Assembly: GCF_003265705.1 (NCBI RefSeq)
Contig: NW_020313157.1
Span: 3,408,191-3,472,190, forward strand
Length of the DNA: 64,000 bases
Direction: 5' to 3'
Source: Callorhinus ursinus
Lineage: Eukaryota; Chordata; Mammalia; Carnivora; Otariidae
Part shown: positions 57,201 to 62,595 of the stretch, piece after piece
Numbering within the stretch: the stretch's first letter is position 1
How the letters are laid out: every line of letters starts with the position of its first letter
Made by a program: the position numbers and the translations under genes
The notes under the pieces: model-generated
What the model saw: the letters and a program-made list of their open reading frames with translations, nothing else
Databases searched by the model: none
What the model was told of the DNA's origin: nothing

Positions 57201-60200
57201 GAAACTGCTGGCCTGGAGTTGCCCTGGTGTGCTGTTACCTGCAGCCACTTCCAGAGCTTTTGTATCCAGAAGCTTCCTGTATTCATTGTTGCTGTGTGTT
57301 TTTTCTCTTTTCAAGATGTGGTGACAAAGTACAGTAACTTCATCAGCTTCCCCTTGTACCTAAACGGAAGGCGTGTTAATACCTTGCAGGTGAGACCCTC
57401 GGCTGCCTGAAGGGCTCGGGTGGCTGTGGGGAGCGTTTGGTACATTCCAGCGCTGGATGGACAGTGTCCGGGCTGGGTGGCACTGTTCGAGTCCCAGCGT
57501 GGGGAGTCCCCTGTGCAAGGCCAGGTCTTGACCCCTCCATGTCCTGTCCCCATGCACCATGTGCAGTTCAGCGTCCTTCATGTGTTCACAGAGCCACAGT
57601 CTGTTCTAGAACATTCTCATCCCAAAAAGGACCCTGCCTGTGTTAGTAGTCGCTCCCCATCTCCCCTCCCATCACCCCTGACATGTCATGTCAGTGGAAT
57701 CAGACACTGTGGCCTTTGTGTCTGGCTTCTCACCATAACGGTTCCAGGGTTCATCCATGTTGGAGCCTGTGTCAGTCCTCTGTTCCTTTTTACAGCTGAG
57801 TTATAGTCCACGGCTAGACCATGTTTCTTTGTCCATTCACTCATTGATGCACTGGTGATGTCCTACAGGCATGTGCAGACCTCTGGGCTGGCCTTTCCTG
57901 ACGCCCTGTACTGGGAGGAGGGGGCGCCCTTGTTCTAGAGCCTCTTGTGTGTCTTTGTGGTTCCCCCCTTCCTCCCCACACTGGAGTGGGTGGGGCTGGA
58001 GACTGGGATGGAGGCTTGCACCCGAGCCCACAGCCCTGGTCTGTCCCATGGGTGGGTCCTTGGGTCATCCTGGGGGCGTACTTGCCAGCGCCCAGGGCCA
58101 CAGGCTCCAGAGGCCCAGCTCTCTGCGGTTGTTGGGAGGGCACGTCTTAGACACTGCGGCCTCATGTATCTCCATTTCCAGGCTATCTGGATGATGGACC
58201 CCAAGGATGTGAGTGAGTGGCAGCACGAGGAATTCTACCGCTATGTCGCTCAGGCCTACGACAAACCCCGCTACACCCTGCACTACAAGACGGACGCACC
58301 TCTTAACATCCGTAGCATCTTCTATGTGCCGGACACGGTGAGGCCTGGCGGGTGTGGGGCAGGGGCTGCCAGTGCTTGTCTGCTGCTCCTTGGGATGGGG
58401 GCCTCCCTCATGGCGACAGCGTTTCTCAGCACCAGTAGCACTTGCCTTGAAGGGTGACAGATCAGCACAAACATCACAAAAATTAACTTGGTAGCATCAG
58501 AGTAAAAGCAAAATTCATGCCTCCGGTTAGGTGAGCACAGGGTTTTAAAGTGGGGGGGGTGGTTCACGTGCCATCTTGGGGAAGAACAGAATCATTTGGT
58601 CGTGCGGGCTTGGGCTGTTGTAGACCCATGGGAAGACCCTCAGAGCAGCGTGTGGGCGGCCTTTGCATGCGGGTGCACCCCTGAGCTGTGCGGCTAACTG
58701 GGGCTCCGTGGTGTTCTGATGAGTTGGCGGGCACTCTGTACTTGTGCTTGGCCCCTAATACCCCATGCTCACAGCAGCATGGCGAAGGCTCAGATGAATC
58801 CTGCGAAGGGGAAATCTGCTCAGGGGTTAGAAAAGCTTCCTGGCCTTTTCTGACTGCCGCTCTTGTAACATCCCATGGCTACGCATTTTGGGAAGCAGCA
58901 TGAGACCCTCACTACTGAGTGAGTTCCGCAGACCAGTACCAGCATGTCCTGGGACTTATTAGGGATGCAGGATCTCAGTGGCCCCAGGATCTCCATTTCA
59001 GCAGGATCCCAATGTGATGTGCGTGCATGCTGCAGGTTTAGAGCAGGAGTTGGGGGATGGTTGTGACTAGTTTGGGCTATATAAGCCGTGCACATCCTGG
59101 AGCCCTGCCCCCGTAGCGTGGACACCCATAAGCTGCAGATGAGCCCGGCTGTGTTCTAGGAAACTTCATAGACCCTGCAGTGTGGATTTCACATATTTTT
59201 CACATATCATGAGACCTTCTTTGTTTGCTTTTTCACAGTCCTTTGAAAGTGTGCAAGTTAAAAAATAAAAGTGTACAAGTTGTGGGGTGCCTGAGTGGCT
59301 CAGTCGGTTAAGCATCCAACTCTTGATTTCGGCTCAGGTCATGATCTCAGGGTTCTGGGATCGAGCCCCGAGTCGGGCTTTGTGCTCAGCAGAGAATCTG
59401 TTTCAGATATTCTGTCTCCCTCTTTGCTCCTCCCTCCTCAAATAAATAGATACATTAAAAAAAAAAATTACGGGGCACCTGGGTGGCTCAGCTGGTTAAG
59501 CGTCTGCCTTTGGCTCAGGTCATGATCCCAGGATCCTGGGATTGAGCCCCGTTAGCGGGGAGCCTGCTTCTCCCTCTCCCTCTGCTGCTCCCCCTGCTTG
59601 TGCTCACTTGGTGCGCATGCATGCACTCTCTCTCTGTCAAGTAAAATATTAAAAAGAAATAAAAATGAAAGTGAGCGAGCTGTTCTGGGGCTATACCAGC
59701 CAGGTGATTTGGCCTGTGGGTTGTTAGTTGCTGACCCCTGGCCCCTGTTGGGTTTGGCTCTGTTCACAGGGACGTGCAGGTAGTTGTTTATTTTCTCCAG
59801 GGGAACAAGCTGAGGGGCTGCAGCTGCCCAGAGAAGGCCCATGGCCTGCTCCCCCTGCCGAGAGCATCTAGGGCTTCTCAGCAGACAGGGGGTGGCCTCC
59901 TGGCCTCTCTCTCCCTCTGGGTCCCCACACTCCCCACCCCCCCCACTCCCCAGTGCCGACCTCTGTCAGAAAGGTTCTCAGAGTTGTCCTCAGAGCTCCC
60001 CAACACTGCTCTCTCCTTGTCCCCAGAAACCATCCATGTTTGATGTGAGCCGGGAGTTGGGCTCCAGCATCGCGCTGTACAGCCGCAAGGTCCTCATCCA
60101 GACCAAGGCCACCGACATCCTGCCCAAGTGGCTGCGCTTCGTTCGAGGTAAGGCACTGATGCCAGTGCTTCGCCGTGTGGGCCGTGGCCCTGCAGCCCCG

Positions 60201-61134
60201 GACTGCGCAGCTGCCGGGGTGAGGCGGGGCTGCCGACTCTGGGAGAAGGCATTCGTGTGCCGTGGGTGCAGGGTCGGGGTGAGCAGGCACAGGAAGCTGC
60301 TCAGTGCTGCCCAGGGAGCTTCCCGCCTCTGGCCGCCTCGTCTTGGTGCAGGGCCAGGGTGACAGGACACGTTAAAATGGTTTTTTTTTTTTTTTTTTAA
60401 CTTATTTGACAGAGACAGCGAGAGAGGGAACACAAGCAGGGGAGTGGGAGAGGGAGAAGCAGGCTCCCTGCTCAGCAGGGAGCCCGATGTGGGGCTCGAT
60501 CCCAGGACCCTGGGACCATGACCTGAGCCGAAGGTGGACGCTTAATGACTGAGCCACCCAGGCGCCCCTGAATGGAATTCTTTTTAAATGTTTATTCATA
60601 TTATGTGAGTTTCAGGTTTACATATGAATTGTCTTGAATTTGAGCGAGATTATAGCTTTAAAAAGTATTCACCTAAACCATTGTGTCACCTTAGCCTCCA
60701 AAGTGTGAGGTGTCCACAATATAGTTGTGATTCTGAACATAAAAGTCCAGGACGTGGTTTCACAGTGTCAAGCTGAGGCTAAAATCAGCAGCTCTCCCTG
60801 GCAGAGCTCATCTGCCTTGCCGGCTTTTTTTCTGATTGCTTTGCTGTGACTGGGGCTGTGTGCGTCAGCTCTGGGGCATCAGTGGGACCTGGAGGGGCCA
60901 GAAGGTGTTGCCTCACTGCATCTCCCCTGTGTCCTTCGCCAGTTTGCTGTCACCCAGGTGTGGTCTCACTTGGTGTCATGCGGGGAGGCAGAAGGGGGTG
61001 TGCAGTGAGGACGGGGCAGAGCCGTGGGCGCTGCAAGGGTCCTGACGGCCTGTGTCTCACTCAGGCGTGGTGGACAGTGAGGACATCCCCCTGAACCTCA
61101 GCCGGGAGCTCCTCCAGGAGAGCGCACTCATCAG
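21214..61134 (+). CDS. TRAP1: TRAP1 mitochondrial HSP90 chaperone, exons 1-11 (5' part)
   Basis: Exons 21214-21289, 48519-48683, 49888-49970, 51126-51266, 53960-54031, 55364-55524, 56620-56729, 57316-57389, 58182-58337, 60027-60147 and 61065-61134 join into 409 codons plus two bases, with all GT..AG sites in phase. The product is the mitochondrial-matrix HSP90 paralogue, an ATP-driven dimeric chaperone affecting respiration and cell survival. Seen: mitochondrial transit peptide, N-terminal strap, the whole GHKL ATPase domain ([37 protein letters not shown]) and the start of the middle domain with the catalytic-loop Arg of LNLSREL. The rest of the middle domain and the C-terminal dimerisation domain lie off the right edge. 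The start is chosen by homology (MARELR) and a purine at -3 with G at +4. Confidence 0.97.
22311..22380. repeat. 15-bp target-site duplication around the tRNA-Asp half
   Basis: AAATTGCTGTCCAGG occurs at 22311-22325 and 22366-22380, identical, separated by 40 bases. The length is typical of L1-driven retroposition. Confidence 0.93.
22326..22365 (+). pseudogene. Retroposed 5' half of tRNA-Asp(GTC), tailless
   Basis: Bases 22330-22365 equal positions 1-36 of mammalian tRNA-Asp(GTC) without a mismatch (TCCTCGTTAGTATAGTGGTG, then AGTATCCCCGCCTGTC), stopping at the last anticodon base. Four extra bases, GTCC, precede it. It is flanked by a 15-bp direct repeat AAATTGCTGTCCAGG (22311-22325 and 22366-22380). 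There is no poly-A tail and no 3' half, so it cannot make a tRNA. Confidence 0.92.
22532..22706 (-). mobile_element. CAN-SINE (SINEC)
   Basis: Reverse copy lacking part of the B-box region (GAGCCCAGCCTGGGATCATG), ending GAGCCACCCACGCGCCCC. Confidence 0.92.
23736..23829 (+). mobile_element. Short tRNA-like SINE
   Basis: GCGGCACCTGGCTGGCTTAG head and GGTGTAGAGATTACTTTTTA tail; TATTTTGA on both sides is a probable duplication. The B-box portion is deleted. Confidence 0.85.
25772..25928 (-). mobile_element. CAN-SINE (SINEC)
   Basis: Reverse copy flanked by CTAGAATTTTTCT (25760 and 25928), with a partly deleted head (TTAATGACAGCCACCCAGG). Confidence 0.93.
26853..27048 (+). mobile_element. CAN-SINE (SINEC)
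   Basis: Forward copy starting GGGGCACCGGGGCGGCTCAG with CT-rich middle and AATAAAGTCTTAAAAA tail. Confidence 0.93.
27350..27550 (+). mobile_element. CAN-SINE (SINEC), diverged
   Basis: Forward copy, GGGGTGCCTGGATGGCTCGG to TAAATAAAATCTTCAG, with an internal CATGCATGCGTGTG patch. Confidence 0.92.
27962..28152 (+). mobile_element. CAN-SINE inserted into the tail of a reverse CAN-SINE
   Basis: Full-length forward copy. AAGATTTTATTTACT before it (about 27947) and after it (about 28154) is a target duplication made from the T-rich tail of the reverse copy at 28156. Confidence 0.93.
28156..28314 (-). mobile_element. CAN-SINE, host of the insertion at 27962
   Basis: Reverse copy; its tail is split, with TTTATTTATTTTAAG at 27935-27950 left of the inserted copy. 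The two oppositely oriented SINEs abut tail to tail. Confidence 0.92.
28560..28990 (+). mobile_element. Ancient L2/MIR-like fragment
   Basis: TGCTCTGGTGCTAGGTGCTG, then GACAAAGCAGACAAGAATCC, then GGCAGGGAAGGCTTCCTGTG and CAGGGTCCTGAGGCAGGA follow an order familiar from old mammalian L2/MIR-era repeats. Family not certain. Confidence 0.5.
29678..29699. repeat. (GT)n microsatellite
   Basis: About ten GT units directly before the SINE tail at 29700. Confidence 0.9.
29700..29890 (-). mobile_element. CAN-SINE (SINEC)
   Basis: Reverse full-length copy between a (GT)n run and a TATA/GATC-rich microsatellite. Confidence 0.94.
29891..29922. repeat. TATA/GATC microsatellite
   Basis: TATGTATATAGATCGATCGA followed by TCTATCTATATAT; includes three GATC units. 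Confidence 0.85.
29923..30013 (-). mobile_element. Short tRNA-like SINE
   Basis: Reverse short form, CCCCAGTGTGGGGCAGGAAC to CACCATCCAGGCGCCCCC. Confidence 0.85.
30058..30157 (-). mobile_element. Short tRNA-like SINE, diverged
   Basis: Reverse short form, TTTTAAGTAATCTCTATACC to GGCCACCTGGCCCCC; third antisense SINE in 460 bases. Confidence 0.85.
30394..30930 (-). mobile_element. Probable ERV LTR remnant
   Basis: In reverse, TTTAATAAAACCACCATTTT is followed by a segment ending near GGCTCCGGACCTC, which looks like the poly-A signal and R/U5 end of a class-I retroviral LTR. The other end reads TGAGGGGGCAGAAGGCG in reverse. It interrupts the L1 and is itself interrupted by a SINE. Noncoding; family not named. 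Confidence 0.5.
30551..30690 (-). mobile_element. CAN-SINE (SINEC), shortened, inside the LTR remnant
   Basis: Reverse copy missing most of the B-box segment (GAGCTTGGGATCATGACC), ending CCACCCAGGTGTCCC. Confidence 0.9.
31231..31335 (+). mobile_element. Short tRNA-Lys-like SINE inside the L1
   Basis: GTGGCGCCTGGCTGGCTCAG, ATGCAACTCTTGATCTC and GTGAGTTCGAGCCCCATG retain recognisable A and B boxes. The L1 sequence resumes at GTATTACTCAGCTG. Confidence 0.92.
31690..31930 (-). mobile_element. Old L1-like fragment
   Basis: CTTTTATAGCCCATCTGGAA followed by a T-rich stretch resembles the reverse complement of an old L1 3' region. Diverged. Confidence 0.45.
31972..32079 (-). mobile_element. Short tRNA-like SINE with target duplication
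   Basis: Reverse short form between two copies of AGAGAATTGATGTCT (31957 and 32080). Confidence 0.93.
32398..32490 (+). mobile_element. CAN-SINE with large internal deletion
   Basis: The head GGGGTGCCTGGGTGCCTCAG jumps from the A-box half to TCTCCCTGCTCGTGCTC and a short tail; about half the usual length. Confidence 0.85.
32526..32726 (-). mobile_element. CAN-SINE (SINEC) with target duplication
   Basis: Reverse copy flanked by AGTAAATATTTAT (32512 and 32727). Confidence 0.94.
33769..33889 (-). mobile_element. CAN-SINE, 3'-shortened, with target duplication
   Basis: Reverse copy flanked by TTGTATATACTCTTT (33754 and 33890); the tail-proximal part is short. Confidence 0.92.
34012..34201 (-). 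mobile_element. CAN-SINE (SINEC)
   Basis: Reverse copy ending GAGCCACCCAGGCACCTC, with an altered middle (GGGGTGAGCACATGCGCTGG). Confidence 0.92.
34247..34447 (-). mobile_element. CAN-SINE (SINEC) with target duplication
   Basis: Reverse copy flanked by GAAGTTCTTAATCTT (34234 and 34450). Confidence 0.95.
34510..34725 (+). mobile_element. Ancient non-autonomous DNA-transposon-like element
   Basis: GGCCTGTTTTTGTAAATAAA followed by GTTTTATTGGGG, and later GAGACCACAGGGTCCAGAAG then TAAAATATTTACTGT, match a widespread mammalian hAT-type relic. I cannot name the subfamily. Confidence 0.5.
34939..35126 (-). mobile_element. CAN-SINE (SINEC) with target duplication
   Basis: Reverse copy flanked by TTGGCCCAAATAT (34927 and 35127). 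Confidence 0.95.
35161..35354 (+). mobile_element. CAN-SINE (SINEC), well preserved
   Basis: Forward copy with an intact tail (AATAAATAAATAAAATCTTA); TAGTTGCAA flanks both ends. Confidence 0.95.
35577..35769 (-). mobile_element. CAN-SINE (SINEC)
   Basis: Reverse copy flanked by ATTGGTGCCATTTCTT and GTTGATGCCATTTCTT. Confidence 0.95.
36148..36318 (-). mobile_element. CAN-SINE in old L1
   Basis: Reverse copy with a short middle (GGGAGAAGCGATGTGGGGC); TGTGGAAAT/TGTGGAGAT flanks. Confidence 0.93.
36353..36532 (-). mobile_element. CAN-SINE in old L1, target duplication
   Basis: Reverse copy flanked by GAAAACAAATTCAATTTC (36334) and GAAAACAAACTCAATTTC (36533). It lies about 30 bases from the previous SINE. 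Confidence 0.94.
37459..37666 (-). mobile_element. CAN-SINE, diverged
   Basis: Reverse copy with an older-looking head (GAAATCAAGAGTCGGACGCC); ATTCTTTTAGTT-like flanks. Confidence 0.92.
37908..38307 (-). mobile_element. CAN-SINE split by a later forward SINE
   Basis: Reverse copy in two parts, 37908-38090 and 38283-38307, rejoined when the insert and one copy of GAGTCGGATGCTTA (38077-38090, 38269-38282) are removed. Confidence 0.94.
38091..38268 (+). mobile_element. CAN-SINE nested in a reverse CAN-SINE
   Basis: Forward copy, TGGGGCGCCTGGGTGGCTCA to a poly-A tail; the duplicated target GAGTCGGATGCTTA is host SINE sequence. Confidence 0.95.
38711..38913 (-). mobile_element. CAN-SINE
   Basis: Reverse copy flanked by TACTCCATC-containing repeats (38701 and 38917). 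Confidence 0.94.
39031..39212 (-). mobile_element. CAN-SINE, with a small internal duplication
   Basis: Reverse copy in which AAAGGCAGAC occurs twice near the head (39167 and 39185), ending CTACCCAGGTGCTCT. Confidence 0.92.
40812..41007 (+). mobile_element. CAN-SINE with target duplication
   Basis: Forward copy flanked by GTCATCATAAG (40801) and GTCATTATAAG (41008); contains (CT)n of about 24 bases. Confidence 0.95.
41039..41432 (+). mobile_element. CAN-SINE split by a reverse SINE
   Basis: Forward copy, head at 41039-41137 and tail at 41341-41432, interrupted by the reverse copy at 41138-41340. Confidence 0.93.
41138..41340 (-). mobile_element. CAN-SINE nested in a forward CAN-SINE
   Basis: Reverse copy flanked by GAATCTGTTTCT (41126 and 41342), which is host SINE sequence. 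Confidence 0.95.
41448..41615 (+). mobile_element. CAN-SINE
   Basis: Forward copy, GGGCACCTGGGTGGCTCAGT to ATAAATAAAATCTTTAAAAA. Confidence 0.95.
42007..42147 (+). mobile_element. CAN-SINE, short form with long poly-A
   Basis: GGGGCGTCTGGGGGGCTCAG head, no CT-rich block, then about 21 A. Confidence 0.92.
42857..43254 (+). pseudogene. GUCA1A: GUCA1A-like (GCAP1) processed pseudogene
   Basis: Three-frame reading recovers the retinal guanylate-cyclase-activating protein 1, an EF-hand calcium sensor. Recovered pieces are [21 protein letters not shown] (stop) [33 protein letters not shown], and [10 protein letters not shown], ending ETEAAS with TGA at 43252-43254. The parent gene has introns, but these pieces are contiguous, so it is a retrocopy, 5'-truncated. 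Damage seen: an in-frame TAG at the WYF position, at least two frameshifts and a 9-base deletion between GCCATT repeats. An A-rich stretch at 43343-43360 may be the old tail. The function is lost. It sits in TRAP1 intron 1 on the sense strand. Confidence 0.85.
43556..43756 (+). mobile_element. CAN-SINE, first of a tandem pair
   Basis: Forward copy GGACACCTGGGTGGCTCAGT to a long A-rich tail. TTTTACCCGACC before it and TTTTACCTGACC after the second copy bracket the pair. Confidence 0.94.
43758..43945 (+). mobile_element. CAN-SINE, second of a tandem pair
   Basis: Forward copy starting directly in the A-tail of the first, GGGCGCCTGAGTGGCTCAGT to AAAATCTTAAAAAAAA. Confidence 0.94.
43946..45736. 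other. TRAP1: TRAP1 intron 1, mostly unique stretch
   Basis: About 1.8 kb with no SINE. The piece near 44190-44480 reads like diverged old L1 sequence in reverse. No coding or RNA feature is recognised. Confidence 0.5.
45737..46140 (+). mobile_element. MaLR (MLT1-type) LTR, first copy
   Basis: GTTGAGTTGTTGCCTCCCAA, GTGACCTTATTTGGAAATAG, GGGTCTTCGCAGCTGATC and CTTCTAGCCTCCAGAACTTG follow the layout of an ancient MaLR LTR, ending near CCCAGGAAACAGCACA. Family assigned from memory of consensus features. Confidence 0.6.
46160..46585 (+). mobile_element. MaLR (MLT1-type) LTR, second copy
   Basis: Begins TGTGGTTTGAATTGTGTGCC, contains GTGACCTTATCTGGAAATAG and CTTCTGGCCTCCAGAACTAT, parallel to the copy 20 bases to the left and in the same orientation. 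Confidence 0.6.
46888..47066 (-). mobile_element. CAN-SINE
   Basis: Reverse copy, AAGATTTTATTTCTTTGAGA to GAGCCACCCAGGTGCCC, diverged. Confidence 0.92.
47172..47364 (-). mobile_element. CAN-SINE
   Basis: Reverse copy with a 17-T tail, ending GAGCCACCCAGGCACCCCC. Confidence 0.94.
47843..47958 (+). mobile_element. CAN-SINE, 5'-truncated
   Basis: Only the CT-rich part and tail remain (GGAGTCCGCCTCTCCCTCTC to AATAAAATCTTTAAAAAA). Confidence 0.85.
48519..48683 (+). CDS. TRAP1: TRAP1 exon 2 (transit peptide end and N-terminal strap)
   Basis: 165 bp encoding [18 protein letters not shown], then [14 protein letters not shown] and [15 protein letters not shown]. The leader-cleavage region is expected near RLFSSQ. 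The acidic segment after it forms the strap that crosses to the other protomer in TRAP1 structures. It is the most diverged TRAP1 exon in the window. Confidence 0.95.
49380..49766 (-). mobile_element. Short tRNA-like SINE split by an L1 insertion
   Basis: The tail (TTTAAGATTTTATT, about 49387-49400) and the body (49668-49766, TTTTAAGTAAACCCTACACC to CAGCCAGGCGCCCC) flank the L1 piece. TCACTC-containing repeats lie outside both ends. Confidence 0.85.
49401..49667 (-). mobile_element. 5'-truncated carnivoran L1 3'UTR inside a SINE (TRAP1 intron 2)
   Basis: TTTTATTGTTATGTTAATCA, CCATACATTACATCATTAG and CCTCAGTTTGTTTTTCAGAG match the 3'UTR of the L1 at 62596-63060 in the same orientation. TTTAAGATTTTATT on both sides is the target duplication. 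Confidence 0.88.
49888..49970 (+). CDS. TRAP1: TRAP1 exon 3 (first helices of ATPase domain)
   Basis: 83 bp encoding [18 protein letters not shown] and ARSLYSEKE, the first helices of the HSP90 N-terminal domain. It ends on a full Glu codon before GTGCAG, an atypical but usable donor. Confidence 0.95.
49971..51125 (+). other. TRAP1: TRAP1 intron 3
   Basis: 1.15 kb without a SINE or other recognised repeat. No extra exon seen. Confidence 0.7.
51126..51266 (+). CDS. TRAP1: TRAP1 exon 4 (ATP-binding N-box)
   Basis: 47 codons beginning [19 protein letters not shown]. The Glu of [10 protein letters not shown] is the catalytic base and the Asn coordinates magnesium in GHKL ATPases. The exon ends in the beta strand GTITIQ just before the Asp that binds adenine. 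Confidence 0.96.
51404..51610 (-). mobile_element. CAN-SINE with target duplication
   Basis: Reverse copy flanked by TGACTCTTGTTTTA (51388) and TGACTCTTATTTTA (51611), in TRAP1 intron 4. Confidence 0.95.
52790..52975 (-). mobile_element. CAN-SINE
   Basis: Reverse copy in the old L1, ending GAGCCACCCAGGCGCCCCC. Confidence 0.94.
53171..53362 (-). mobile_element. CAN-SINE with target duplication
   Basis: Reverse copy flanked by TCAGATACGTACT (53156) and TCAGATACATACT (53363). Confidence 0.95.
53960..54031 (+). CDS. TRAP1: TRAP1 exon 5 (DTGIGM adenine-binding motif)
   Basis: 24 codons, [20 protein letters not shown] then SGSK. The Asp and Gly of DTGIG contact adenine; GTIARSGSK begins the ATP lid. 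Confidence 0.96.
54032..55363 (+). other. TRAP1: TRAP1 intron 5
   Basis: 1.3 kb with no SINE. At about 54795-54960 CTTGAGTGCTTGAGAGCC and CAGCCACCATATTGGGCCAT resemble an ancient DNA-transposon relic of unnamed family. Confidence 0.55.
55364..55524 (+). CDS. TRAP1: TRAP1 exon 6 (ATP lid and G2 motif)
   Basis: 161 bp encoding [38 protein letters not shown] and [22 protein letters not shown] is the HSP90 lid/phosphate-binding signature. It ends two bases into a Gly codon. Confidence 0.96.
55525..57315 (+). other. TRAP1: TRAP1 introns 6 and 7 with exon 7 between
   Basis: Both introns (55525-56619 and 56730-57315) are GC-rich and lack recognisable recent repeats. The intron 6 acceptor is TCTTAG before 56620; the intron 7 acceptor is TTCAAG before 57316. 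Confidence 0.7.
56620..56729 (+). CDS. TRAP1: TRAP1 exon 7 (GTKIIIHL motif)
   Basis: 110 bp encoding [20 protein letters not shown] and [24 protein letters not shown] is the last nucleotide-pocket strand of the N-terminal domain. Confidence 0.96.
57316..57389 (+). CDS. TRAP1: TRAP1 exon 8 (N-terminal to middle-domain linker)
   Basis: 74 bp encoding [20 protein letters not shown] and NTLQ. SFPLYL is the last strand of the HSP90 N-domain. TRAP1 lacks the long charged linker that cytosolic HSP90 has here, and this is seen in the short path to exon 9. Confidence 0.95.
57390..58181 (+). other. TRAP1: TRAP1 intron 8
   Basis: Contains an old L1-like stretch in reverse at about 57670-57860 (TTCCAGGGTTCATCCATGTT; TCTTTGTCCATTCACTCATT). 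The rest looks unique. Confidence 0.6.
58182..58337 (+). CDS. TRAP1: TRAP1 exon 9 (start of middle domain)
   Basis: 52 codons beginning [20 protein letters not shown] and containing [19 protein letters not shown] and IFYVPDT. It is the large alpha/beta segment of the HSP90 middle domain that receives clients. Confidence 0.96.
58905..59050 (+). mobile_element. MER20-like hAT relic in TRAP1 intron 9
   Basis: AGACCAGTACCAGCATGTCC, GGGACTTATTAGGGATGCAG and CAGCAGGATCCCAATGTGAT parallel the MER20-type consensus in forward orientation, diverged. Confidence 0.55.
59284..59467 (+). mobile_element. CAN-SINE, first of a forward pair
   Basis: GGGGTGCCTGAGTGGCTCAG head, AATAAATAGATACATT tail, in TRAP1 intron 9. 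Confidence 0.94.
59472..59668 (+). mobile_element. CAN-SINE, second of a forward pair
   Basis: Starts four bases after the tail of the previous copy, GGGGCACCTGGGTGGCTCAG; contains CGCATGCATGCACTC. Confidence 0.94.
60027..60147 (+). CDS. TRAP1: TRAP1 exon 10 (middle domain)
   Basis: 121 bp encoding [20 protein letters not shown] then [20 protein letters not shown], the conserved middle-domain core. Ends one base into a Gly codon. Confidence 0.96.
60381..60568 (-). mobile_element. CAN-SINE
   Basis: Reverse copy with a 20-T tail in TRAP1 intron 10, ending GAGCCACCCAGGCGCCCC. Confidence 0.95.
61065..61134 (+). CDS. TRAP1: TRAP1 exon 11 (catalytic-loop arginine)
   Basis: 70 bp encoding [20 protein letters not shown] and LI. 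The Arg of LNLSREL reaches the ATP gamma-phosphate in the closed dimer. The exon ends inside an Arg codon before GTAAGC. Later exons are off the window. Confidence 0.96.
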
Positions 61135-61469
61135 GTAAGCTGCACAGGAGGTGGCCCCTGCAGCGCTCACCTTGGCCACCAAGGGTCCCCAGGGAGCATG
61201 AAGGAGTTGAGAGCCGAGTGTGGTGCTGCGGTGGGACCAGGCCTGGGGGGCCGTGTGTGGGGAAATGCCCCCACCTTGGCCATGCTGGGGGAGACTCCAG
61301 GCCTGCTGCCTCTGAGGTGGAGGAGGCGAAGGATGACAGTCGCAGGAGGGATCTGACCTTGGTCCACAAAGGTCACTAATGATGTGAAGGTGACCCTCTC
61401 TCCAGGAAGTCTCTCTGGAATCCCTGTGGGCTGAAGTGGCTGCATTTCTCAGCTCCCCACCCTGACTGT

Positions 61470-61655
61470 AGCAATAGCTACTGTTTGCTGAGTGCTAACG
61501 CACACCTGGGACCTCCCGGGGCCTTTCCTGGGCAGCCCGTGTCGTCCTTTGAGGGGGCTCCACAAGGTCATGGTTGCAGAAAGTTACAGACCAGTGACGC
61601 CAGTCAGTGGGTGCACCTGGATTTGAATCCGTGTGCTTAGGGGCAGGCACTGCAC
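61470..61655 (+). mobile_element. MIR-like SINE
   Basis: TACTGTTTGCTGAGTGCTAA, CCACAAGGTCATGGTTGCAG and GGATTTGAATCCGTGTGC follow the order of a mammalian MIR in forward orientation, in TRAP1 intron 11. Confidence 0.55.
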
Positions 61656-61854
61656 AGTGACTGCAGCCTGGCACACAGAGCCTGACTTTGGAGTTGTCGT
61701 CCCATTACTAGGGATGTTCACATGGCACATGACGAAGGGGGTGTCTGCCAGGCATCTCCGTGTCGAGTTATTCTTTTCCCCTTTGGAATTAATACACTGT
61801 ACATGGGGGTGGTATTTTGCAGCTGTGTGAACAGCATCTTGCTTCATCAAACTT

Positions 61855-62037
61855 TTTAAGATTTTATTTATGTGAGAGGGAGTGTGCACAAGCAGGGGGA
61901 GCGGCAGAGGGAAAGGGAGAAGCAGACTCCCTGCTGAGCAGGGAGCCTGATGCAGGGCTCTATCCCAGGACCATGATCTGAGATCATGATCTGAGCTGAA
62001 GGCTGACTCTTAACCAACTGAGCCACCCAGGTGCCCC
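61855..62037 (-). mobile_element. CAN-SINE with target duplication
   Basis: Reverse copy flanked by CTTCATCAAACTTT and CTTCATCAGACTTT; ATGATCTGAGATCATGATCTG shows a small internal duplication. Confidence 0.94.
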
Positions 62038-62595
62038 ACTTCATCAGACTTTCAGTGTATTTATTATAGTATGTGTGCATTTTTAAATACCTAAAGTTTA
62101 TTTATAGGAACTGATTTTCCATTTTGTTCAGTGGGTTCTGATGTGTTACTGTCATCGTGCATCTCGATGCCCACATGTCGTGCAGCGTAGCCAGCAGGAA
62201 GGAGCCCGCCCGGACTGGCTCCTGGGCCCTTTGACTATGCCCCCACCTTGCTTTCAGCATCCTTGCTTTCGGCACAAGATGTTCTAGGCTCTCCTTGTAT
62301 TTCGCCTACATCTTGTCCTGACCCTGGAACCACTTACTCCATGAAGGTGCCCCGTTTCCTTTGATTGGAACATGGTATTGAGAAGCCAAGATCTGGGCCC
62401 TAGGGATGGCGTTGCTGTTGGGGTGTCCTTTCTCCCAGGCCCTCTTAGTAGTCAGCTAAGGAATACACGAGGTCTGCATGTGTGGATGTGTGTGCCTCTA
62501 CAGCAGTACTTCTTTCTGAGTCTGGTGAGTTCACCAGTGACCTCCCAACACCACTGGGACTTCCTGGTCTTGACCCTGCCCATGTGTGCTGCTCC